Positions 7,983-12,901 of a stretch of DNA of 12,901 nucleotides are shown here, one piece after another (position 1 is the stretch's first letter; each line of letters starts with the position of its first letter). Both the position numbers and the translations under genes were made by a program. Location: assembly GCA_036744635.1 (NCBI GenBank), contig DAIOHQ010000133.1, forward strand, positions 1 through 12,901, written 5' to 3'. This stretch comes from DAIOHQ01 sp036744635. GTDB taxonomy: Bacteria > Planctomycetota > Phycisphaerae > Tepidisphaerales > Tepidisphaeraceae. The notes under the pieces were generated by a model. The model did not search any database, was not told the DNA's origin, and saw only the letters and a program-made list of their open reading frames with translations.

Positions 7983-8909
7983 TTATTTCTGCACCTGCGC
8001 GTACGTGGCATCGAGTGATTTCGCGCCGCTCTGCAGGCCGCTGACTTCGCGCGGCCAGAGTTCGATTTCATAACGTTTGATAACGCCCTTACCACCGATC
8101 AGCGTAGGGACGCTGGTACAGGTATTCTTGATTCCATATTCGCCGGTGAGTTGCGTCGATACCGGCAGCACCTTGGGCTGGTTCAGCGCGACGGCATGAA
8201 TCACTTCGGCGATGGTCAGCCCGACGGCATACCCTGCGCCGCCTTTGAGCTTGATCGCCTCCGCGCCGCTGGTCTTGGTGCGCTCAAACAGCTTCTGCTG
8301 GGTCATGCTGTTGAATCCGTCGAGCTTGATCAGCGGCATCCCGGCGGCGGTGGCGCTGGACCAGATCGGCACCATGCTGTCGCCGTGCTCGCCGAGGATC
8401 AGGGCCTTGATCTGCGACGGCGGCAGGCCTGTCTCCAGCGCGATCAGCGAGCGGAAACGGGCGGTGTCGAGCTGGGTGCCCAGGCCGATGACTTTGCTCG
8501 GATCGTACTTGAGTGTGTCGATCGCGAGGCGCGTGAGGATGTCGACCGGATTGGAGACGACGAAGATGATCGCATCTTTCTTCATCCCCGCCCCGCGCAG
8601 CGAATCGAGAATCTGCTTGAAGAGCGAAACGTTGCGATTGATGAGATCAAGTCGGCTTTCATCAGGCTTGCGGCGCAGGCCGGCGGTTATCAACACGACA
8701 TCGGCGTCGGAACACTTGTCGTAATTGCCGGCATAGATTTTCTGATCTCCCGCCACGCTGGCGCCATGGAGCAGGTCCAGCGCCTCCCCGGCCGCCATCT
8801 GCTCGTTGGCGTCAAGAAGATGAATCTCGCTCACGATGGCCGCGCATTGCAAGGCATAGGCCGCGTTTGAGCCCACCCTTCCGCCACCGCCGATGATGCT
8901 GACTTTCAT
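7983..8909 (-). CDS. Lactate/malate dehydrogenase family (NAD-dependent)
   Basis: A 308-residue 2-hydroxyacid dehydrogenase. The Rossmann loop GGGGRVG is at residues 7-13 and Asp33 ends the second strand, favouring NAD over NADP. The active-site loop reads AGLRRKPDESRLDL, with Arg80 at the position that separates lactate (Gln) from malate (Arg) enzymes and Arg86 as the mobile-loop arginine. VSNPVD (119-123), Asp148/Arg151 in LDTARFR, and catalytic His175 in GEHGDSM are all present. Length is normal for the family. In PVM-type microcompartment loci such an enzyme is thought to recycle the NADH made by the aldehyde dehydrogenase. The start at 8909 is set by the conserved MKVSIIGGGG start and AGAAGG 7 bases upstream; the longer open frame to 9008 translates an inverted repeat. 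Lactate versus malate specificity is discussed in the findings. Confidence 0.92.
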   Translation of the reverse strand: MKVSIIGGGGRVGSNAAYALQCAAIVSEIHLLDANEQMAAGEALDLLHGASVAGDQKIYAGNYDKCSDADVVLITAGLRRKPDESRLDLINRNVSLFKQILDSLRGAGMKKDAIIFVVSNPVDILTRLAIDTLKYDPSKVIGLGTQLDTARFRSLIALETGLPPSQIKALILGEHGDSMVPIWSSATAAGMPLIKLDGFNSMTQQKLFERTKTSGAEAIKLKGGAGYAVGLTIAEVIHAVALNQPKVLPVSTQLTGEYGIKNTCTSVPTLIGGKGVIKRYEIELWPREVSGLQSGAKSLDATYAQVQK

Positions 8910-8916
8910 TTCTATG

Positions 8917-8922
8917 CCTTCT
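8917..8922 (-). promoter_or_regulatory. Ribosome binding site of the dehydrogenase gene
   Basis: Minus-strand AGAAGG lies 7 bases before the ATG at 8909 and fixes that start, excluding 33 extra residues in the upstream open frame. Confidence 0.6.
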
Positions 8923-8949
8923 GCAAACACCGTTGTGAATTCTGTCTTG

Positions 8950-9002
8950 GTAGGGTCTGCTTTAGCGGACGGGATCGTCACGTCCGCTAAAGCGGACCCT
9001 AC
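8950..9002. repeat. REPIN-like inverted pair between class II aldolase and dehydrogenase genes
   Basis: Arms 8950-8971 and 8981-9002 (22 bases each) are reverse complements with one mismatch and a 9-base spacer. Each arm is GTAG followed by a palindrome of the type GTCCGCT-tt-AGCGGAC. It starts 7 bases after the class II aldolase stop. Third occurrence in the window of the GTAG-palindrome inverted-pair layout, with a core unlike the other two. Confidence 0.82.
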
Positions 9003-9009
9003 GTGCATC

Positions 9010-9948
9010 TCAACCGGCGCTGGCCATGATCTGATCCGTGATTACCTGCACCAGTTGCTCGATGTCCTGCTCGTTGAAACTCTCCGGGGCCATCGCGGCG
9101 ATGGCTTGATCCAGTCCGGGCCTGGCCCCGTCGCCGGCATGTTGCGGCGCAGGCGCTGTGCCGGCGGCGCACGCCATCCGACCTTTGCTCACTTCATCTC
9201 CGCCCACGCGGGTGAGGAAGTCGCTGGAGCAGGTCAGCTTGTCCAGGCCCGCCGTCAACCGGGCATCACTCAGCCCAAACCGTCCCTTCAGCTCCAGCAG
9301 CTCCTTCATCTCCCCGCCGTTGAGCTGGCGAATGTTGCCGATCTGCCTGGCGAGGATCAGCATGCGGGCGTAGGCATCGACGATTTCCAGCCGGTAATAC
9401 GCCTGTTCCAGATCGGTGGAAAACGTCACCACGCCATGGCTTTGCAGCAATATCGTGTTGGAATCCTTCACGAATGCCGCGATCGATTCACCCAACCGTT
9501 TGTCGCCCGGAGTGACGTACTCCGCCGTCTTCACCACGCCCAGAAATATCTCAGCCTCGGGGTGAATGCAGCTTGGCAGATCGACGCCGGCCACCGCGAA
9601 CGCCGTCGCATGCGCGGGATGGCTGTGTACCACCGCCCTCACATCCGGCCGGGCCTTGTAGATCGCCAGGTGCATGTTGATCTCGCTGGTGCCCTTGCGC
9701 TTGCCGGCGATCTGCTTGCCTTCCAGATCGACGGTGCAGATGTCATCCGGCTTGAGATTCCCCTTGCTGATGCCGGTGGGGGTGCAGAGGATGCGATTTT
9801 CGCTCAGGCGATAGGAATGATTTCCTTCATTGCCCGCGCAGAATCCCTTCAGCCAGATGCGCCGGCCGATGTCGCACATCTGCTCCTTGATCTGAAACTC
9901 ACTCACGCGGCCAGTGCTGCTGCCGCCCGTGCTTCCGTTATAGGCCAT
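9010..9948 (-). CDS. FucA-like class II aldolase with C-terminal encapsulation-type tail
   Basis: A 312-residue zinc aldolase of the AraD/FucA family. It should cleave L-fuculose-1-phosphate or L-rhamnulose-1-phosphate to DHAP and L-lactaldehyde. Zinc ligands are His108 and His110 (VHSHP) and His171 (QSHG); the catalytic acid is Glu89 (GTSEINMH). The spacings Glu-19-His and His-61-His equal those of E. coli FucA (Glu73, His92, His94, His155). The core ends near residue 235; E. coli FucA has about 215 residues. The extra part is an Ala/Gly/Pro-rich linker (about 257-280) and a final amphipathic helix (FNEQDIEQLVQVITDQIMA), the layout of microcompartment encapsulation peptides. A class II aldolase is a hallmark of PVM-type loci. 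Minus-strand GAGGTG precedes the ATG, which overlaps the preceding BMC-P gene by 11 bases. Confidence 0.9.
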   Translation of the reverse strand: MAYNGSTGGSSTGRVSEFQIKEQMCDIGRRIWLKGFCAGNEGNHSYRLSENRILCTPTGISKGNLKPDDICTVDLEGKQIAGKRKGTSEINMHLAIYKARPDVRAVVHSHPAHATAFAVAGVDLPSCIHPEAEIFLGVVKTAEYVTPGDKRLGESIAAFVKDSNTILLQSHGVVTFSTDLEQAYYRLEIVDAYARMLILARQIGNIRQLNGGEMKELLELKGRFGLSDARLTAGLDKLTCSSDFLTRVGGDEVSKGRMACAAGTAPAPQHAGDGARPGLDQAIAAMAPESFNEQDIEQLVQVITDQIMASAG

Positions 9949-10240
9949 ATTTCACCTCGTTCACCACCACCTGATCCAAAATCGCCGCGTTGTATGCGTC
10001 CACCGGAACGCGCTTCTCGGGATAAAACGGCATGCACGCCTCGCGGCTTTCGGAGAAAGCGATCAAATCGCCGTCGGTGGCGCCCAGATTGTCATAGACC
10101 ACGAGAAACTCGTTGCTTTTTCTGGCATTGCCCGATAACCCGAATCGATCCTGCACCGCCACCAGCAAAAAGCGCCCGCCGACCAGCGTGTCATACGTCT
10201 GCGTCATCACCACTTTGCCGACGACCTTGCCTATCCGCAT
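9938..10240 (-). CDS. BMC-P shell protein (EutN/CcmL family), second copy
   Basis: A 100-residue protein of the EutN/CcmL family, the pentamers that cap the vertices of bacterial microcompartments. It starts MRIGKVVGKVVMTQTYDTLVGGRFLLVAVQ, matching the family pattern G-x-V-x-x-T-x5-L-x-G-x-x-L-hydrophobic, and continues through FLVVYDNLGATDGDLIAFSE, matching the VAvD-x-G-A-G-x-G-D-x-V segment. It ends in YNAAILDQVVVNEVKY. It overlaps the RpiB-like gene upstream by 10 bases and the class II aldolase downstream by 11 bases, so translation is probably coupled. It differs considerably from the other BMC-P in the window, as expected where several vertex proteins occupy one shell. Confidence 0.88.
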   Translation of the reverse strand: MRIGKVVGKVVMTQTYDTLVGGRFLLVAVQDRFGLSGNARKSNEFLVVYDNLGATDGDLIAFSESREACMPFYPEKRVPVDAYNAAILDQVVVNEVKYGL

Positions 10241-10875
10241 GACGCCAGCTCCTGAAGCTGCTGCTTCACCTGCGGTGCCAGCTCACGTTTCGCATTCAAG
10301 AATCGCCCCAGCAGATTGCTCACCTGCGAGAGCGTCTTATACGGATGCTCGATCACCAGCACGTTGGCGGCCACGCTGCGCACGCCTTGTTCGACGGCAT
10401 CGAGGCACGTTCCGAGAACCGCCCGCAGCGACGGGCAGCGGTTGGCATAGACCATTGCCAAAGAACCCGTCTGCACCAGCAACACGCCGCCGGCCGCGTT
10501 GCCCGACCTGATGCCGCGGGCGAGTTCCTTGATGGCCGGGACGATGTTGCGGGGGTCGGCCGCCTGCGCCAGCGCTGCCAGGCTTGATTCACGCCCCTGT
10601 GCCACCAGCGCCGCCTTGGCCGGCCCGCACGGGCCATCGCACCACCAGAGAAATTTCGCCACTGCCGCCGCGCAATCTGCGGGTGTCATAAGTGCGGCGG
10701 CCGCGCCATCGCCGCTGGTCGCCGGCGCCCCGAGTTCACCGTCTTCAAAAGCAATCACGATGCGCTTGGCCTTGATCCAATCGACCGCCAGCGGCGTCAA
10801 CCGCGCCGCCCGCGGCAACGTCACCTGGCCATTGCTCTTGTGCAGATCCTCAAGTTGTCGCGCGGTTACGATCAT
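10231..10875 (-). CDS. Microcompartment-associated protein with RpiB/LacAB-like C-terminal domain
   Basis: A 214-residue protein in two parts. The first about 45 residues (GQVTLPRAARLTPLAVDWIK, then AKRIVIAFEDG) resemble the short 'lp-x-g-a-r-x-T-P-x-A-x-D-x-l-k-x-x-x-i-x-i' module found at the start of several ethanolamine/propanediol microcompartment proteins. Residues 129-180 (GGVLLVQTGSLAMVYANR, CPSLRAVL, AANVLVIEHP) align well with the ribose-5-phosphate isomerase B / LacA-LacB core. The RpiB catalytic Cys of the CGTG motif is Val134 here, and the usual N-terminal SDHAG region is absent. Between them lies an Ala-rich linker (50-62) and a segment with Cys79 and Cys83. It sits between the two BMC-P genes: 3 bases after the first and overlapping the second. 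A structural or regulatory role in the compartment is more likely than isomerase activity. Confidence 0.72.
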   Translation of the reverse strand: MIVTARQLEDLHKSNGQVTLPRAARLTPLAVDWIKAKRIVIAFEDGELGAPATSGDGAAAALMTPADCAAAVAKFLWWCDGPCGPAKAALVAQGRESSLAALAQAADPRNIVPAIKELARGIRSGNAAGGVLLVQTGSLAMVYANRCPSLRAVLGTCLDAVEQGVRSVAANVLVIEHPYKTLSQVSNLLGRFLNAKRELAPQVKQQLQELASCG

Positions 10876-10878
10876 GCT

Positions 10879-11133
10879 TCAATCCACGATCCCGATCACA
10901 AAAAATCGCACCGGGCTCTTCTCGTCGCCGATCATCTCGCGGGCGCCTTTGCCGTCGCTATTCAGGATCACCGTCTGACCGATGCCCGAGCCGAATTTGT
11001 CGATGGCGACGACGGGATCCCCTTCCGGCTGCCGCTCGACGTTCACCGGCTGCGCCACCGCAAGCCTCCATCCATTGAACGATGGATGCTTGATCGTCGA
11101 AGTCGCGTGGCCGATGACGGTTCCTAATTGCAT
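10879..11133 (-). CDS. BMC-P shell protein (EutN/CcmL family), first copy
   Basis: An 84-residue protein with the complete EutN/CcmL pattern: MQLGTVIGHATSTIKHPSFNG at the N-terminus, then RLAVAQPV, VVAIDKFGSGIGQTVILNSD (the conserved A-x-D-x-x-G-x-G-x-G-x-x-V segment), GKGAREM and a final strand VRFFVIGIVD. It should form the pentameric vertex caps of the compartment. Length is normal (85-100). It begins 45 bases after the aldehyde dehydrogenase and ends 3 bases before the RpiB-like gene, all on one strand, which indicates a single operon. Confidence 0.92.
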   Translation of the reverse strand: MQLGTVIGHATSTIKHPSFNGWRLAVAQPVNVERQPEGDPVVAIDKFGSGIGQTVILNSDGKGAREMIGDEKSPVRFFVIGIVD

Positions 11134-11178
11134 TCGTTTCTCTTCCCGGCGACCGAAGCCTGGGTGACTGATGACCGC

Positions 11179-12669
11179 TCAAATCATCCGCAGCGATCCC
11201 GTCATCATCACCCGCCGATAGCGCGTGAAGGTCAGCGGGCTGGTAATTCCTTCGCCCGTCGGCGTTGCGATGCTGTAGCTGAGATAGCCCTGCCCCCCGA
11301 GTCCCAACCCGGCCATGCTGGCGCCGTTGACCACGAACAGCGTGACGTTCGCCCGCCGGCCAAATTTCGTGATCGTCTCCAGATTCCGCGAGTGAATCAG
11401 CGCTGTGTGCCGGAAACCATGCTCGCTCTGGATGGCCAGGTCCATCGCCTCTTCGACGTTGCGCACGCGCACGAAGGGGATGAATGGCATCATCTGCTCC
11501 TCCTGCACGAACACGTGGTCCGCATTGGTCTCGCCGACCAGAAGCTGCGTCTGCGGCGGCACGCGCACGCCGGCGAGCTGCGCCAGCACGGCCGCATCTT
11601 TGCCCACATAGTCCTTGTTCACGTGCTGCTTGCCATCCTTCGGATCGGCCTTGAACGCCTGCCGGGTCAGGGCGTCGATCTGCGAAGAATTCAGCGCGTA
11701 TCCCCCGTGCTGCTCCATCTTCGCCATCAACTTGTCGAAGACGCTGTCCACGCAGAAGACCTGCTTTTCGCCGATGCACAGCAGATTGTTGTCGTAGGCG
11801 CCGCCCTTCACGATCGAGGCGGCGGCGTTTTCCAGGCACGCGGTTTCATCCACCACCACCGGCGGATTGCCCGGACCCGCGACGATCGCCCGCTTTTTCG
11901 CCGCCAGCGCCGCCCGCGCCACCGCCGGGCCTCCGGTTACCACCAGCAGCGGGATGCCGCGGTGCTGAAAGATCTGCTCGGCCGACTCCAGCGTCGGCGG
12001 CACGATGCAGGTGATCAGGTTTTCGATGCCGAATTTCTGCGCGATCGCGCGGTTGTATTCCCACACCGCGTGGGCGGCGCAGTTCACGCCGCTGGGATGC
12101 GGGTTGGCCACGATGGCGTTGCCCGAGGCGATCATGTTGATCGCGTTGGCCGACAGCGTCGGCACGCTGTGCGTCACCGGCGTGATAATGCCGATCACCC
12201 CGAACGGCGCGAATTCCTCCAGGCACAAACCGTTGCTTCCGCTGGCCGCCTGCGTCTTGAGAAATTCCACGCCCGGCACCAGCTCCAGAATCTGCAGCTT
12301 CTCGATCTTGTGATCCAGCCGCCCGATTTTGGTCTCCGCCAGCTCCATTTCCCCCCACGCCCGCGCGTTCTGCTTGGCCATCGACTTGATCAGCTTCACG
12401 ATCTGGTCGCGCTCATCCATCGACAGCTTGGCGAGCTTCTTCTGCGATTCGGTGGCGGCCAGCACGGCGTCATCCACCGAATCAAACACGCCGAACTCGC
12501 CGCTGCGAACATCGACGCGGTGCGGATGGCGCACCGCCTCGCGGAACTTGCCTTCGTTGGCCGGCGCATCCTCGCCGGCGCGCACGCCCATGCCCCCCCC
12601 TCCGCCGTTGCTCTTGCCCAGCCGCCGCATCACTTCCGCGACCACATCCTGTACCAGTGCCTGATTCAT
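11179..12669 (-). CDS. CoA-acylating aldehyde dehydrogenase of a microcompartment (PduP-like)
   Basis: A 496-residue CoA-dependent aldehyde dehydrogenase (PduP/EutE/AdhE-N type). It oxidises an aldehyde, here presumably L-lactaldehyde, to acyl-CoA with NAD+. Catalytic Cys298 lies in DNNLLCIGEK, equivalent to the NLPCIAEK-type motif of PduP. Other family segments are FGVIGIITPVTHSVPT, NPHPSG, VVTGGPAVARAA and GPGNPPVVVD. Residues 1-19 (MNQALVQDVVAEVMRRLGK) form an amphipathic helix joined by a Gly-rich linker (22-26), the classic N-terminal encapsulation peptide that directs PduP-like enzymes into the shell. The ATG at 12669 is chosen because this peptide starts there and AGAGGTG precedes it; a longer frame to 12747 translates repeat DNA. 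It leads the visible operon. A run of eight G on the coding strand encodes part of the linker. Confidence 0.93.
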   Translation of the reverse strand: MNQALVQDVVAEVMRRLGKSNGGGGGMGVRAGEDAPANEGKFREAVRHPHRVDVRSGEFGVFDSVDDAVLAATESQKKLAKLSMDERDQIVKLIKSMAKQNARAWGEMELAETKIGRLDHKIEKLQILELVPGVEFLKTQAASGSNGLCLEEFAPFGVIGIITPVTHSVPTLSANAINMIASGNAIVANPHPSGVNCAAHAVWEYNRAIAQKFGIENLITCIVPPTLESAEQIFQHRGIPLLVVTGGPAVARAALAAKKRAIVAGPGNPPVVVDETACLENAAASIVKGGAYDNNLLCIGEKQVFCVDSVFDKLMAKMEQHGGYALNSSQIDALTRQAFKADPKDGKQHVNKDYVGKDAAVLAQLAGVRVPPQTQLLVGETNADHVFVQEEQMMPFIPFVRVRNVEEAMDLAIQSEHGFRHTALIHSRNLETITKFGRRANVTLFVVNGASMAGLGLGGQGYLSYSIATPTGEGITSPLTFTRYRRVMMTGSLRMI

Positions 12670-12672
12670 GTA

Positions 12673-12679
12673 CACCTCT
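12673..12679 (-). promoter_or_regulatory. Ribosome binding site of the aldehyde dehydrogenase gene
   Basis: Minus-strand AGAGGTG ends 3 bases before the ATG at 12669. It supports the start that gives the N-terminal encapsulation helix. Confidence 0.6.
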
Positions 12680-12691
12680 GCTCGCCCCGCC

Positions 12692-12713
12692 GTAGGGTGC
12701 AGTTCATTGCACC
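12692..12713. repeat. Solo GTAG palindrome upstream of the aldehyde dehydrogenase gene
   Basis: GTAG (12692-12695) is followed by GGTGCA-gttcat-TGCACC (12696-12713), a perfect 6-bp stem with a 6-base loop. This is a single REP-like unit without an inverted partner. It lies 13 bases upstream of the ribosome binding site of the minus-strand gene, so it would be part of its leader if transcription starts further upstream. Confidence 0.65.
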
Positions 12714-12737
12714 GCATCGTCTCCATCCATCTTGGAA

Positions 12738-12875
12738 GGGCGGACATTCCTGTCTGCCATCCGACCGACTTTGCTGCATGGTGGGGCAGACATTCTTGTC
12801 TGCCGTCCGACAGGGGTGCGTGACACTTTAGGCGGCTTTACCTCGCTTTGGTGGGGCAGACATTCCTGTCTGTCA
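12738..12875. repeat. Three copies of a short palindromic repeat upstream of the operon
   Basis: Three near-identical hairpin units occur at 12739-12758, 12785-12804 and 12855-12874: GGCAGACA, a TTCC or TTCT loop, then TGTCTGCC, with single changes in copies one and three. Copy two is a perfect 8-bp stem. Copies two and three share the flank GGTGG before the stem; copies one and two share TCCGAC after it. They are unevenly spaced (46 and 70 bases). The whole stretch from 12670 to the window end has no convincing gene or promoter. Confidence 0.75.
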
Positions 12876-12901
12876 TGGCTGGATGAGTGGCAGGTGTACT
12901 C

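Noticed and set aside
8910..9008. N-terminal extension of the dehydrogenase frame by 33 residues
   Set aside because: The extension translates the inverted repeat at 8950-9002. The conserved family start MKVSIIGGGG with its own ribosome binding site begins at 8909.
12670..12747. N-terminal extension of the aldehyde dehydrogenase frame by 26 residues
   Set aside because: It translates the solo GTAG palindrome and flanking repeat DNA, and would place extra residues before the encapsulation helix, which normally sits at the extreme N-terminus.
11128..12831. Long open frame on the + strand opposite the aldehyde dehydrogenase (567 codons)
   Set aside because: Its product is His/Arg-rich with no domain, and it lies exactly opposite a well-conserved dehydrogenase with intact catalytic motifs. 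It is an antisense by-product of GC-rich codon use.
12738..12875. Possible CRISPR array at the right end
   Set aside because: Only three copies with unequal spacing (46 and 70 bases), palindromic units of about 20 bases and no cas gene in view; a dispersed hairpin repeat explains it better.

Overview
The window most likely comes from a planctomycete, possibly a Phycisphaerae-like lineage. The base composition is GC-rich and the coding regions carry long spurious antisense frames. One membrane protein begins with the CxxC...CPECG zinc ribbon seen in many planctomycete proteins. Short GTAG-type inverted repeats are scattered between genes, and a set of genes resembles the Planctomycetes-Verrucomicrobia (PVM) type bacterial microcompartment (BMC). 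The lineage is an inference from content; no marker gene is present.

Left part (1-3167, + strand): the last codons of an unrecognised gene; a diacylglycerol/undecaprenol kinase (dgkA); a 301-base gap holding a large inverted repeat and a leader hairpin; a PrkA-type serine protein kinase; and a small FmdB-type zinc-ribbon protein. Centre (3205-5788, - strand): a membrane-anchored TPR protein and a zinc-ribbon multi-spanning membrane protein.

Right part (5822-12669, - strand): read in the direction of transcription the order is CoA-acylating aldehyde dehydrogenase, BMC-P (EutN/CcmL) shell protein, a small BMC-associated protein with an RpiB-like end, a second BMC-P protein, a FucA-like class II aldolase, a lactate/malate dehydrogenase, a TIM-barrel class I aldolase-like protein, and a DeoR-family regulator. 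The simplest reading is the PVM pathway for fucose/rhamnose-type sugars: the aldolase splits a deoxyketose-1-phosphate into DHAP and lactaldehyde, the aldehyde dehydrogenase converts lactaldehyde to an acyl-CoA inside a protein shell, the 2-hydroxyacid dehydrogenase recycles NAD+, and the DeoR protein senses a sugar phosphate. BMC-H hexamers, PduL-type phosphotransacylase and acetate kinase are not in the window; they should lie beyond base 12901 or elsewhere.

The least explained parts are three: the RpiB-like protein, which has lost the RpiB catalytic Cys and the family's N-terminal half; the 422-residue TIM-barrel protein with a detached amphipathic tail; and a series of different GTAG-palindrome inverted pairs (REPIN-like) and simpler hairpins that fill the spacers after several genes of the operon. 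The first half of the operon is tightly packed with overlapping genes, while the second half is split by these hairpins.
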